The notes: generated by a model from the letters alone, not told the origin. A stretch of 45,149 nucleotides of DNA from Dongia_B soli (GCF_034044715.1 NZ_JAXCLW010000015.1:1-45149), one strand, 5' to 3'. Shown: positions 35,356 to 43,451, counted from the first letter of the stretch. Program-made: numbers and translations.

Positions 35356-35367
35356 GCTGTATACAGC
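35356..35367. promoter_or_regulatory. Palindrome upstream of the ThDP decarboxylase gene
   Basis: GCTGTATACAGC is a perfect 12-base palindrome, 22 bases before the minus-strand start at 35334 and just upstream of its ribosome-binding site. On the minus strand its TATACA could serve as a -10 element. The TGTATACA core resembles operators of GntR-type metabolite-responsive regulators, but this is only a resemblance. Confidence 0.5.
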
Positions 35368-35550
35368 TATGTGGCAGACAGTTTACTCGGAACGATCCGG
35401 CAGCATCAACCTGCATCAAAGCACCGTCGTCACGCCCTCGGCACATGATCGGAGAGTCATGACGGGTAGCAGCCAGTGGGCGATGCCTGATCGCCGGCTG
35501 GCCGGATTCGGATGGAGCTTGTCTTCGTGGACCTCGCCACACGAGGGAGG

Positions 35551-36237
35551 TCAGTCGTGGCCGATGGCGACCTGTTTGTTGACGGACTTGCCGATAGCGG
35601 CAATCAGCGGGGGAACCATGCGGTCGGTAGCCTTGTCCGGAGTAAGATCGGATGTTCCTCGATCGATTGAGCCACGCCATACATAAAGACCAGTCTTGCG
35701 GTCATAAACTGACAGGCTGATCCGAAACGTGTTTGGGGTGGTATCTGGAGCCGGCTTTTTTAACAGGCTACGTTTCGTACTGGAAAAAACATTGTGCTCA
35801 TAAGTGAAGCCGGTTTCGCCATCCCCCCGAAATTCTTCAATCGTCGCTTCCTTCGACGTGCCGCGGACAAGATCGGTACTCACCAGCATCACCAAAGGCG
35901 CATTTTGATCGATGCGATATCCCGTCTTGACCAGTTCCGCGTTGATGCTGTCCAAGGCCGCACCTTCCAGCGTCGACTTGGCTGAATCAGTCGGGTCCTG
36001 AACAATCGTATCGAAGGCGGTCCCCGCGGCAATGGGCTGATAGGCGGTGGCGCTCAGGTTGCCGGTGCCAAGGGGAACGGTTGTTTCGACCTGTTGCGCA
36101 TTCGCCGGTTGGGCCGGATCAAGTCCGGTCAGGGCGCCAATGACTAGTCCGGCAGACCAGACGACCAAGCCCAGTCTGGCGGCCGCTTGCAGGGCCGGTG
36201 CAGTTAAACCCCGTCTCTGCCTCGTGATTTTCGGCAT
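35551..36237 (-). CDS. Exported protein of unknown function
   Basis: A 228-residue protein with a signal peptide: basic start PKITRQRR, hydrophobic segment to about residue 40 (LGLVVWSAGLVIGAL), and a likely cleavage near ANAQQ. The mature part has a TAYQPIAAG start, a region DSINAELVKTGYRID followed by LVMLVSTDLVRG, and a C-terminal block ISLSVYDRKTGLYVWRGSI. This pattern recalls DUF4136-like lipoproteins but has no lipobox. The ATG at 36237 gives better spacing to AAAGGG than the ATG at 36246. It is divergent from the racemase-fold gene. Confidence 0.7.
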   Translation of the reverse strand: MPKITRQRRGLTAPALQAAARLGLVVWSAGLVIGALTGLDPAQPANAQQVETTVPLGTGNLSATAYQPIAAGTAFDTIVQDPTDSAKSTLEGAALDSINAELVKTGYRIDQNAPLVMLVSTDLVRGTSKEATIEEFRGDGETGFTYEHNVFSSTKRSLLKKPAPDTTPNTFRISLSVYDRKTGLYVWRGSIDRGTSDLTPDKATDRMVPPLIAAIGKSVNKQVAIGHD

Positions 36238-36299
36238 TTCAATCATCCCTTTGTCATTCGATCCGCAGATTCCCCGTAATGCCGGCGGAATCGAATTCC

Positions 36300-36328
36300 A
36301 TGACGACATAACATCTGCGGGCTATAAT
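36300..36328 (+). promoter_or_regulatory. Promoter of the Asp/Glu racemase-fold gene
   Basis: ATGACG at 36300-36305 and a perfect TATAAT at 36323-36328, with a 17-base spacer, in the gap between divergent genes. It leaves a leader of about 100 bases before the ATG at 36436, in which no riboswitch was recognised. Confidence 0.55.
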
Positions 36329-36435
36329 CGTTGCTGCGTGAATCATACCCACAGGTCTGCATTGTCGCGACTCTTTTCGCAGCATGCGTGAGGTTTCGCA
36401 CCGAGAGGCTATTTCGCCGGAACGGGGAGAGGGTA

Positions 36436-37236
36436 ATGTCACTTGCACGTCAAATGTCATCAGAAGGCACGTTGCAGCTCAACCGGTCGCATCTTCCATT
36501 CACCTTGGATCGCGGCATTGCTCACCGCGCGAAAATCGGCCTTATCGTGCTCGCCACGGACAACACACTGGAATATGAATTTCGCCGTATTTTCACCTTG
36601 GAGGGCGTCGCGCTTTATCAGAGCCGTATTCCCAGTCCTATCTCGATCAATCCGACATCGTTGAAGGAAATGGAGACAGGCATCTCTGCGGCCACGTCGG
36701 TAATCCTGCCTGGCATCGATCTCGACGTGGTCGCCTATGCCTGCACTTCGGGCACGGTGGTGATCGGGGAAGAGAATGTTTTTGCGCGCATTCGCGATGT
36801 ACGGCCGCGCGTTGCCTGTTCCACACCGATCACCGCCGCCATCGCCGGCCTGAAGGTGTTGCGGGCAAAGCGCATCGCCTTGCTGACGCCTTATATTGAT
36901 TCAGTCAACCAGATGCTGCGCGCTCATATCGAAGCGCGTGGAATTGCCGTGCCAGTCGTCGGGTCATTCAATCATGAGAATGACAACGAAGTCGCCAGGA
37001 TCAGCCTGGGCTCGCTTCGCGCTGCTGTTTTGGAACTGGGGCGGCATCCGCAGGTCGATGCGGTTTTCGTCTCTTGCACCAGCCTGCGTCTGGCGGAGAT
37101 CGCCGACGATCTTGAACGCGAGTTGGGCAAGCCGGTGACGTCTTCAAATCACGCCTTGGCTTGGCACTGTCTGCGGCTCGCCGGCATCGCCGATCCGCTG
37201 CCGCAATGGGGACGCTTGTTCACCGCAAGGCTTTAA
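36436..37236 (+). CDS. Asp/Glu racemase-superfamily enzyme, maleate isomerase or arylmalonate decarboxylase-like
   Basis: A 266-residue protein of the Asp/Glu racemase superfamily. Both active-site cysteines are present: Cys103 in AYACTSGTVV and Cys214 in FVSCTSLR. The segment LLTPYIDSVN and the CTSG motif fit maleate cis-trans isomerase and arylmalonate decarboxylase-like members. The substrate cannot be decided from the sequence. The ATG at 36436 follows a GGGGAGAGGG site. It converges on dadA, with a 22-base gap. Confidence 0.83.
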   Translation: MSLARQMSSEGTLQLNRSHLPFTLDRGIAHRAKIGLIVLATDNTLEYEFRRIFTLEGVALYQSRIPSPISINPTSLKEMETGISAATSVILPGIDLDVVAYACTSGTVVIGEENVFARIRDVRPRVACSTPITAAIAGLKVLRAKRIALLTPYIDSVNQMLRAHIEARGIAVPVVGSFNHENDNEVARISLGSLRAAVLELGRHPQVDAVFVSCTSLRLAEIADDLERELGKPVTSSNHALAWHCLRLAGIADPLPQWGRLFTARL

Positions 37237-37258
37237 GGACTACATCGACCACATCTGG

Positions 37259-38509
37259 CTAGTAACGATCCGGTCGAAAACCGCCAGGATCGATCGCGGG
37301 TTTTCGGTTCGCCATAAGGTCGCTCAGAATCTGACTGGAACCGCAAGCCATGGTCCATCCCATGTGACCCTGCCCGGTATTGAGCCAGAGATTGGGAATC
37401 GCCGATCGACCAATGATCGGCGGTCCGTCCGGTGTCATGGGGCGGAGACAGGCCCAGTAATCAGGCTGATCATAAGCCCCGCCTTGGGGGAAGAGTTCGC
37501 GGGCGACCTTCAGCATATGGGTAAAATGATGCGCTTCGAATTCGGTATCGTAACCGCAGAAATCGGCCGTGCCGGTCAGCCGCATGCGATTGCCCAGCCG
37601 TGAGAAGGCGACCAAATTCTGCTCATCGACGCCGCCGATCGTTGGCGCTGCTGCGGCTTCGCGCAATGGCACGGTAACGGAATAACCTTTGACCGGATAG
37701 ACCGGCAGTTTGAGGCCAAGCGGGCGCACAAGCTGCGGACTGTAGCTGCCGAGGGCGAGGACATAGGCATCGCCTTTCAGCTCGCCAAGCTGGGATTGAA
37801 CGCCGGTAATGCCATCGCTGTTGCCGGCAATCCGGTCGATCCGCTCATTCAAACGGAAAGTGACACCGAGACCACGGCAGATATCGGCCAAAGCTTCGGT
37901 GAATTTACGCGCGTCGCCGCTTTCATCGCTTTCGACATAGATCGCGCCGACTAGTTTGTCTTTGCTCGGTGCCAAAGCCGGTTCCAGTGCAACGACGTCT
38001 TCCATGCTAAGGGTGCGAAGCTTGATGCCTTCATCATGCATCATGGCGAAATTGCTCTGAGCGGCCTGCATCTGGCCCTTGTTGCGGTGCAGGTAAAGAG
38101 CGCCCTTGGAGGTGCGGTCCCAGGCGATGCCGGTCTCGCGTGTGACGCGGTCCGTTTCGTGTTGGCTGTGAAGACAAAGACGAAGCTTGATCAGCGTGTT
38201 CGCGCGATTGCGTTCGGCGGTGCAATTGGCGAGAAATTGCAGTGTCCAGGCCCACATGCTCGGATCGAGCTTCAGCCGGTAGCGTAGCGAAGTATCTTTC
38301 CGCCAAAGCGATTGCAGCAGGATCATCGGCGCCCGCGGACTGGCCCAGGCCGCAGCGTGACCCGGCGTCAGTAGCCCCGCATTGGCAAAGCTGGTTTCCT
38401 GGGCAACAGCGGTGCGCCGATCTACAACAGTAACCTGATGACCTTCCCTGGCGAGGTAATAGGCCGTGGTTACCCCCATCAAGCCGGCTCCCATGATGAT
38501 CACATGCAT
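37259..38509 (-). CDS. dadA: D-amino-acid dehydrogenase (DadA family)
   Basis: A 416-residue FAD-dependent dehydrogenase that oxidises D-amino acids to 2-oxo acids and passes electrons to the respiratory chain. The N-terminal dinucleotide motif is GAGLMG at residues 7-12 with TAYYLAREGHQVTVVDR. DadA-typical segments are SFANAGLLTPGHAAAWASP, YPVKGYSVTVPL and the C-terminal WACLRPMTPDGPPIIG and GQGHMGWTMACGS. The ATG at 38509 has a modest GGGAC site. No alanine racemase partner (dadX) is adjacent. It is divergent from the Pro/Ala/Thr-rich protein gene. Confidence 0.9.
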   Translation of the reverse strand: MHVIIMGAGLMGVTTAYYLAREGHQVTVVDRRTAVAQETSFANAGLLTPGHAAAWASPRAPMILLQSLWRKDTSLRYRLKLDPSMWAWTLQFLANCTAERNRANTLIKLRLCLHSQHETDRVTRETGIAWDRTSKGALYLHRNKGQMQAAQSNFAMMHDEGIKLRTLSMEDVVALEPALAPSKDKLVGAIYVESDESGDARKFTEALADICRGLGVTFRLNERIDRIAGNSDGITGVQSQLGELKGDAYVLALGSYSPQLVRPLGLKLPVYPVKGYSVTVPLREAAAAPTIGGVDEQNLVAFSRLGNRMRLTGTADFCGYDTEFEAHHFTHMLKVARELFPQGGAYDQPDYWACLRPMTPDGPPIIGRSAIPNLWLNTGQGHMGWTMACGSSQILSDLMANRKPAIDPGGFRPDRY

Positions 38510-38601
38510 GTCATCGCGTCCCGCTGTTCAAGAGGCAGCAAGCTTGCCATAATTCCTGCGGATACAACATGACGGAAATCACGGAACATAAGGGGTGGGC
38601 G

Positions 38602-39348
38602 ATGCAAAAAGGGCAGACCTTAATCGGGTGGTCTTCGGTCAGCTGCTGGACCGGTAGCCGCAAAATGGGGCTTGGCCAAACGATGAAACCAGCCGTCGCG
38701 TTAGTGGCCCTGGTCATTGGCTTCCAAACGATCGGTACGGCCGCCTGGGCGGAGACACCGCAACTCGCGCAATCGACAATCACCTCGACACCGCTCACCC
38801 CAACTAGCCCAACGACCACGCCAGCGCCGGCGCCCGCGCCGCTGCCTATGCCTGCACCGGCCCCCGCACCTGTGACCACCGCGCCGGCGCCGATCGCCGT
38901 CCCAGCGCCGGCTCCTGCGCCTGTAACCACCACCACCACCACCACGACCTTACCGATTGCTGGTCCCGCTTTGAGCGTGACGGAGCTGCGCGAGTGCCTT
39001 TGCATGGATCAGCAAATGTCGAACATGCGGGGGGACTTGTCGATTCGACAGGATCTGTTGAACGAGCGCCAGCAGGAATTGGCGAACATCGATCAACAGG
39101 TAAAGTCACAAGCGACGTCGCTGGCGCCGGGAGATGCGGTCGGCCATCGTGTCCTGCAAGACCTGCTGGCGCAACAGCAAGGCATCCGCAACTCCATCCA
39201 GAGTTCGTTGCGCCCGGCTTACAACAACCTGGCCAATCAATTGAATGCGGTGGTCGCTAGATATAATGGCCAATGCGTGAACCGGCCGCGTTATGCCGCA
39301 GATGTCAACGCCGCGCAACAGAACCTGCAGTGTCCGAAGGGCTATTAA
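38602..39348 (+). CDS. Secreted Pro/Ala/Thr-rich protein with coiled-coil C-terminal half
   Basis: A 248-residue exported protein I cannot assign. A hydrophobic signal segment lies at about residues 30-50 (PAVALVALVIGFQTIGTAAW, then AETPQ). A low-complexity region (about 55-115) contains a repeated PAPAPAPVTT unit and a run of eight Thr. The C-terminal half has SVTELRECLCMDQQM, a Gln-rich predicted coiled coil, and four cysteines, including NGQCVNRP and NLQCPKGY. The start is uncertain: ATG 38602 has the best site (AAGGGGTG), while 38683 would give a compact signal peptide. Confidence 0.72.
   Translation: MQKGQTLIGWSSVSCWTGSRKMGLGQTMKPAVALVALVIGFQTIGTAAWAETPQLAQSTITSTPLTPTSPTTTPAPAPAPLPMPAPAPAPVTTAPAPIAVPAPAPAPVTTTTTTTTLPIAGPALSVTELRECLCMDQQMSNMRGDLSIRQDLLNERQQELANIDQQVKSQATSLAPGDAVGHRVLQDLLAQQQGIRNSIQSSLRPAYNNLANQLNAVVARYNGQCVNRPRYAADVNAAQQNLQCPKGY
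38926..38949 (+). repeat. ACC trinucleotide run in a coding region
   Basis: Six perfect ACC repeats followed by ACG ACC encode eight threonines. Copy-number change would lengthen or shorten the linker without shifting the frame. Confidence 0.85.
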
Positions 39349-39372
39349 TCAGCACGATAGCGATCGCGCCGT

Positions 39373-39900
39373 TCAGCGCACTTCCTGCCAATGACATTTG
39401 AGCTGCAACTGGCCGGCCGTATTGGCGATGGCCGCCATGCAGCTTGCCGCCTTATCCGGCGGTACCGAGAGTGCCATGCGCAGCACGAAGCGGGCGCCGC
39501 TGGCTGACGGAACGCTTTCCGAATTCAGTCGGACGATATTGGTGTCGAATTGCGGCAGAGCTTCACTCAGCCGTGCGATCAGGCCGGGATTGTCATCGCC
39601 GACGATCTCCACCCGATGGGTAATCTGCGCGCTGTCGTCATGACTTTCGCGATATTGAAACGGCTGTACCATCAGTTTCGCATCGGCCAAAAGCGGCAAG
39701 TCTCTCAGATCCGCTTCGATATCGGCGAGCGACGTACCTTCCGGCAAGCGCGCGACCAAGGTGAATTCGGCGCCACCGCCGAGAACGGCGAAGGTGGTAT
39801 CGGCGAGATTGGCGCCGAGATCGAATAACCGGCCGGTGACCTCGGCGATCAAGCCGGCATGATCGGCGCAGATAATGGAAATCAGCGCTGTCTTGGCCAT
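39373..39900 (-). CDS. Two-ACT-domain protein, GcvR-like
   Basis: A 175-residue protein with two ACT domains (about 3-80 and 90-170). The first begins with LISIICADHAGLIAEVTGRL and the second with RVEIVGDDNPGLIARLSEAL. The layout matches the GcvR group, whose E. coli member senses glycine and restrains GcvA. Here it is probably an amino-acid-sensing regulator. The ATG at 39900 follows a GAGGAAAAG site. It lies downstream of the DAO-family oxidase gene on the same strand, 48 bases away, so the two are probably co-transcribed. Confidence 0.83.
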   Translation of the reverse strand: MAKTALISIICADHAGLIAEVTGRLFDLGANLADTTFAVLGGGAEFTLVARLPEGTSLADIEADLRDLPLLADAKLMVQPFQYRESHDDSAQITHRVEIVGDDNPGLIARLSEALPQFDTNIVRLNSESVPSASGARFVLRMALSVPPDKAASCMAAIANTAGQLQLKCHWQEVR

Positions 39901-39948
39901 GATCTTTTCCTCCGACCGGTAAGGCTGCAAAGCAAGCGAAGCTCTAGC

Positions 39949-41124
39949 CTAGACGACGTTTGCCTCCTGGATCAACTGGCCGTTCAGCAAGCGGTCATAG
40001 CCGAGACGGCTAAGGTCGAGCGTTTGGTAGCTGCCGAAGGTGACCAACTCGCTCAAGGCGCGACCGATGGCAGGGGATTGTTGCAGGCCATGGCCGGAAA
40101 AGCCGCTGGCGATGATCATGTTGTCGATTTGTGGCGCGCGGCCGATGATGACGTTCTGGTCCATCGTATTGTAGTCGTAATGACCCGCCCAGGCGCGGAC
40201 CAGCTTGATGGCTTCGAAAGCTGGGACGCGATTGGCCAGGGTCGGCCAAATCAGATCCTCATAAAGGCGATAATCGAGTTCGAAATCGGTGCTATCCGGA
40301 TCTTCATCTTCTGCCGGGGAAACGCCGCTGATGAAGTTGGCGCCCTCAGGGCGGAACCAGACGCCATTGGGATCGATCGTCAAGGGGACGCGGGCGATCT
40401 TGTCTCGGCAATCGAAGACATAGATGTAGCGCTTGCGCGGCCGCACGGGGAGGTCGATGCCGGCGAGACCGGCGATATGGGCCGCCTGGATACCGGCGCA
40501 AGTCAGAACCATACCGCAGGAGATCGTGGCGCCAGAGTGCAATTTGACGCCCGTGACCTGCCGGCCGCTGTGATCGAGGCCGACGACTTCGTCCTTGATA
40601 TAGTTGACGCCCAGCGATCTTGCCTTGCGGCGGAAGGCTTGCAGCAAGCTATAGGGATCAAGCCAGCCTTCGTTGACTGGACCGAAGGACCCGGCTGCAA
40701 GGTCACTGGTGTTGAGCCAAGGAAATTTCTGCTGCAACTGAGCCGGGTCGAGCAGTTCGGTGGCGGCGCCCAATTGGCGTTGCAATTGCTGGTTCGCCGT
40801 AAGGACCGTCTTGCCGGCTTCGGTGGCTAGGAAGAGATAGCCATTTTCATGGAACTGCAGATCCGGTGCCTCGCCATCGACCGCAAGATGGTCGCCGGCC
40901 GCCTTGATGAAGGCAGCACCAAATTGGGAAATCAGGATGTTTTCCGGTGTCGAATATTGCTGTCGGATACCGCCCGCCGAGCGTGGTGTTGCCGCCTCGT
41001 TATAGGTCGGATCCTTTTCGATCACCGTGATCGAGCCTTGGAAGCCGGGTTGGCTGGCCAAAAAATAGGCGGCTGAGCTGCCGATCACCCCGCCGCCGAT
41101 AATAACCACATCGCTTTGCTGCAT
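39949..41124 (-). CDS. DAO-family FAD-dependent oxidoreductase (sarcosine or D-amino-acid oxidase-like)
   Basis: A 391-residue flavoprotein of the DAO family. The FAD motif IIGGGVIGSSAAYFLA starts at about residue 8. TPRSAGGIRQQYSTPENI matches the sarcosine/dimethylglycine dehydrogenase-like branch, and the C-terminal IIASGFSGHGLQQSPAIG is the flavin-proximal motif. The substrate is probably an N-methylated or other secondary amino acid, but this is not provable here. The ATG at 41124 follows AGGACA, and in-frame starts further up have no site. The leader holds two hairpins. A GcvR-like gene follows. Confidence 0.85.
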   Translation of the reverse strand: MQQSDVVIIGGGVIGSSAAYFLASQPGFQGSITVIEKDPTYNEAATPRSAGGIRQQYSTPENILISQFGAAFIKAAGDHLAVDGEAPDLQFHENGYLFLATEAGKTVLTANQQLQRQLGAATELLDPAQLQQKFPWLNTSDLAAGSFGPVNEGWLDPYSLLQAFRRKARSLGVNYIKDEVVGLDHSGRQVTGVKLHSGATISCGMVLTCAGIQAAHIAGLAGIDLPVRPRKRYIYVFDCRDKIARVPLTIDPNGVWFRPEGANFISGVSPAEDEDPDSTDFELDYRLYEDLIWPTLANRVPAFEAIKLVRAWAGHYDYNTMDQNVIIGRAPQIDNMIIASGFSGHGLQQSPAIGRALSELVTFGSYQTLDLSRLGYDRLLNGQLIQEANVV

Positions 41125-41160
41125 TTGTCCTATCCGAAGATCAGCCAGAGGCACCTTTAA

Positions 41161-41203
41161 GGCCGGCCAAAGCCGGCCATTCCCAGGCGGCAGTTTTACC
41201 TGG
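41161..41203 (-). promoter_or_regulatory. Two hairpins in the leader of the DAO-family gene
   Basis: A perfect stem GGCCGGC (41161-41167) with GCCGGCC (41172-41178) and a CAAA loop lies next to CCAGG (41183-41187) with CCTGG (41199-41203). They sit 37-79 bases before the minus-strand start at 41124. On the minus strand the first stem is followed by TTAAAGG. An attenuator is possible. No known riboswitch core was recognised. Confidence 0.35.
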
Positions 41204-41355
41204 ATAATAGGGCTGCGGTCCAATGAATCGCAGGCACGGGCCCGTGTCACCGCTGCATGACCCCATCTGCTGCAGCGTCGTCCATCCGAGCAGGGTGTCT
41301 TTCGTTGTGGCCGCTAGTTTGGCAGCGAGATGGGAAGCGTTAAGAGGGTTGGAGC

Positions 41356-41871
41356 ATGAGCCGCGCATTCGTCAAAGAATCCGATGATCCCTCGGTCGAG
41401 GTGCCGGAACGCCAGCAGAGCCCGCATCCGAACTACGTGACCTTGCGAGGTCTCGCCGCGTTGCAGCAGCAGTTGGCGGAACTGGAGGCCAGCTTGTCGG
41501 CGATGGGCATGCCAAATAGCGGCGCGGCGAACGGTGAATTGGTCGACCGTCAGGCACGTGCGATCGTCGAGCGTGATTTAAGATATGTGCGGGAAAGACT
41601 GAGGCGCGCTATCCCGATCGATCCGGCTAAACAGCCGCACGACAAGGTCGCATTCGGTGCGGTGGTCGAGACTTTGGACGATGCCGATAAAAAACGCTGC
41701 TTCGAAATTGTCGGCGAAGATGAGGCCGATCCGGCCGCCGGGCGGCTGTCATGGGTCTCGCCGCTGGCCTTGGCGCTGACTGATGCTTCTGTTGGCGATG
41801 TCGTGACCTGGAAACGGCCTGCCGGCGATCTCGATCTGGAGATCACCGGCATCACCTATCGGCGGGCCTAA
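41356..41871 (+). CDS. GreA/GreB-family transcription elongation factor-like protein
   Basis: A 171-residue Gre-like protein. The N-terminal coiled coil (about 27-85) begins NYVTLRGLAALQQQLAELE. Its tip reads NGELVD, which aligns with GDLKE of GreA, so two acidic residues (Glu61 and Asp64) are in place for transcript cleavage by RNA polymerase. The C-terminal FKBP-like domain (about 95-170) has KVAFGAVVETL, then LSWVSPLALAL and ITGITYRRA. It is more divergent and has an extra N-terminal stretch of about 20 residues. It is a single gene with a GGAG site at 41351-41354. Confidence 0.78.
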   Translation: MSRAFVKESDDPSVEVPERQQSPHPNYVTLRGLAALQQQLAELEASLSAMGMPNSGAANGELVDRQARAIVERDLRYVRERLRRAIPIDPAKQPHDKVAFGAVVETLDDADKKRCFEIVGEDEADPAAGRLSWVSPLALALTDASVGDVVTWKRPAGDLDLEITGITYRRA

Positions 41872-41895
41872 CTGCAGGACTTTAGCCTCGCCACC

Positions 41896-42594
41896 TTAAT
41901 GGCGTTGCGACTGTTGCTGTTGATTGAGCACGACATGCAACTCTTTCATCAGCCCGGTAATGCGTTCCGCGGATTCACCGGTCAAGGTGGCCAGTGATTT
42001 GATCTCCTGCGCGACCACGGCAAAGCCAAGCCCTTGTTCGCCGGCGCGTGCAGCCTCGATCCGCGCATTCAAGGCGAGCATCTTCAAGGCGCGCAAGACA
42101 TCGAGGATCGTCGTCGTATCCTTGACGATGGAGTTGCTGATGACGGCGATGCGATCGAGCATCGCCTGGACTTCGCTTTCCAATCGCTTCCGGTCGGTGA
42201 CATTGGTAATGGCGCCCTCCAGAAACTGCAGATCGCCATTGGGGCCAAAGACACCGGCCCCGGTCTCGTGGATCCAGATTTCCTGGCCATCGCGGCCGAC
42301 GAGGCGATAGTCGAGATCCCACTGACCGCGCGTTTCCAGCGCGTGGCCAACGGCGGCATCAACCCTCGCGGTATCCTCGGGATGGCAGATCGATGTGAAG
42401 GTGCGAACTTGATTGTTCAGGAAATCGCTTGCCGGATAGCCGGTCATCGGCAAGACGGAATCTGAGATGAACAGCATCGTGTAGGCGCTGTCATTGCGGC
42501 ATCGATAGAGGCAGCCATTCATGCGGCTGCTGATCGATAGCATCGCCTCTAGGCGCGGATCCACACCACAGGTATCCAACATGCCGGAATCCAA
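41896..42594 (-). CDS. Soluble PAS protein with a chemoreceptor-tip helix
   Basis: A 232-residue cytoplasmic protein. A PAS domain (PAS_3-like) covers about residues 25-140 (GYPASDFLNNQVRTF, WDLDYRLVGRDGQEIWIHE, GAITNVTDRKRLE). A short helical region follows with the hairpin tip of methyl-accepting chemotaxis proteins, LNARIEAARAGEQGLGFAVV, and then AQEIKSLA. No membrane segment or HAMP is present, and the signalling region is far shorter than in full receptors. The start is uncertain. TTG 42594 has an excellent GGGGAGGA site six bases upstream, while GTG 42660 would add 22 residues. No che genes are nearby. Confidence 0.78.
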   Translation of the reverse strand: MDSGMLDTCGVDPRLEAMLSISSRMNGCLYRCRNDSAYTMLFISDSVLPMTGYPASDFLNNQVRTFTSICHPEDTARVDAAVGHALETRGQWDLDYRLVGRDGQEIWIHETGAGVFGPNGDLQFLEGAITNVTDRKRLESEVQAMLDRIAVISNSIVKDTTTILDVLRALKMLALNARIEAARAGEQGLGFAVVAQEIKSLATLTGESAERITGLMKELHVVLNQQQQSQRH

Positions 42595-42788
42595 AGCAAA
42601 TCCTCCCCTCGGCTTGGCTCCGAATTTCCACTCGGAACCCTCATTGCCATTTTTGTGCACTGCTCGGATGGTGTTAAAAAATCGGCGAAAAAGGTTAAGT
42701 ATCAGTGAAATTTACCGATAACTTTCAGATGTCCTATCGCACAGCTTATGAAATGAAGGTTTCCCGCCGGATCGGACGGGCTAAATTA

Positions 42789-43265
42789 TCATTTCAGGGC
42801 CGCGTAACCGCCGCGGAAATAGAGCAGAGGATTTCCTTCCGGCTGTGCCGAGAAGCGCAGGACCTCGCCAATGAAAATCCGATGATCGCCGCCATCGTGA
42901 ATGGCATAGGTTCGGCAATCGAAATTGGCCAGACAACTGGTCAGGATGGGGCTTCCGGTTTCCCACTGCTCATAATCGACGCCCGACCATTTATCGCCCA
43001 TGGCCCGGGCGAAATTGCGTGACAGGTCGCTTTGGGTGTCGTCCAGCACGTTGATGGCGAAGCCGCCGGCTTCTTCGAAAGCTGCAAGGCTCAAAGCGCG
43101 TCGATCCAAGCTGAACAAAACCAGCGGCGGCACGAGGGAAACCGAATTGAAGGAGTTAGCCGTGATGCCAAGCAATTCGCCATTCTTGGCCCGCGCCGTC
43201 ACGACTGTGATGCCGGTCGCGAAATGTCCCAGAGCGGCGCGAAATTCCCGCTGATCGATCGGCAT
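42789..43265 (-). CDS. Flavin reductase-like domain protein
   Basis: A 158-residue protein of the flavin reductase (HpaC/DIM6/NTAB) family, which supplies reduced flavin to monooxygenases or diffusible acceptors. Diagnostic segments are the N-terminal FRAALGHFATGITVVTA, GITANSFNSVSLVPPLVLFSLD and the C-terminal HRIFIGEVLRF. The ATG at 43265 follows a GAGGGATG site. No monooxygenase gene is adjacent, so the partner is unknown. The AT-rich 128 bases beyond its stop contain no gene and may hold the promoter of the PAS protein gene. Confidence 0.88.
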   Translation of the reverse strand: MPIDQREFRAALGHFATGITVVTARAKNGELLGITANSFNSVSLVPPLVLFSLDRRALSLAAFEEAGGFAINVLDDTQSDLSRNFARAMGDKWSGVDYEQWETGSPILTSCLANFDCRTYAIHDGGDHRIFIGEVLRFSAQPEGNPLLYFRGGYAALK

Positions 43266-43392
43266 CCATCATCCCTCGTCACGCAACACGTCGACTTATC
43301 CTGCATAAGCAGCGCGGATTGGCAATATCAGCGCATCGATCGCAAAACAAGCGGGCAGGTAAACGGCAAGCGGCGACTAGGGGGCGCAAAAT

Positions 43393-43423
43393 AAAAGCCG
43401 CGGTGATGACACCGCGGCTTTTT
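43393..43423. terminator. Bidirectional terminator after the cold-shock gene
   Basis: A perfect 13-base-pair stem, AAAAGCCGCGGTG at 43393-43405 and CACCGCGGCTTTT at 43410-43422, with an ATGA loop and T-rich flanks on both strands. On the minus strand it ends the cold-shock gene transcript. Confidence 0.88.
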
Positions 43424-43451
43424 GTGCCATCGCTCGCGCGACGGTTATTCT

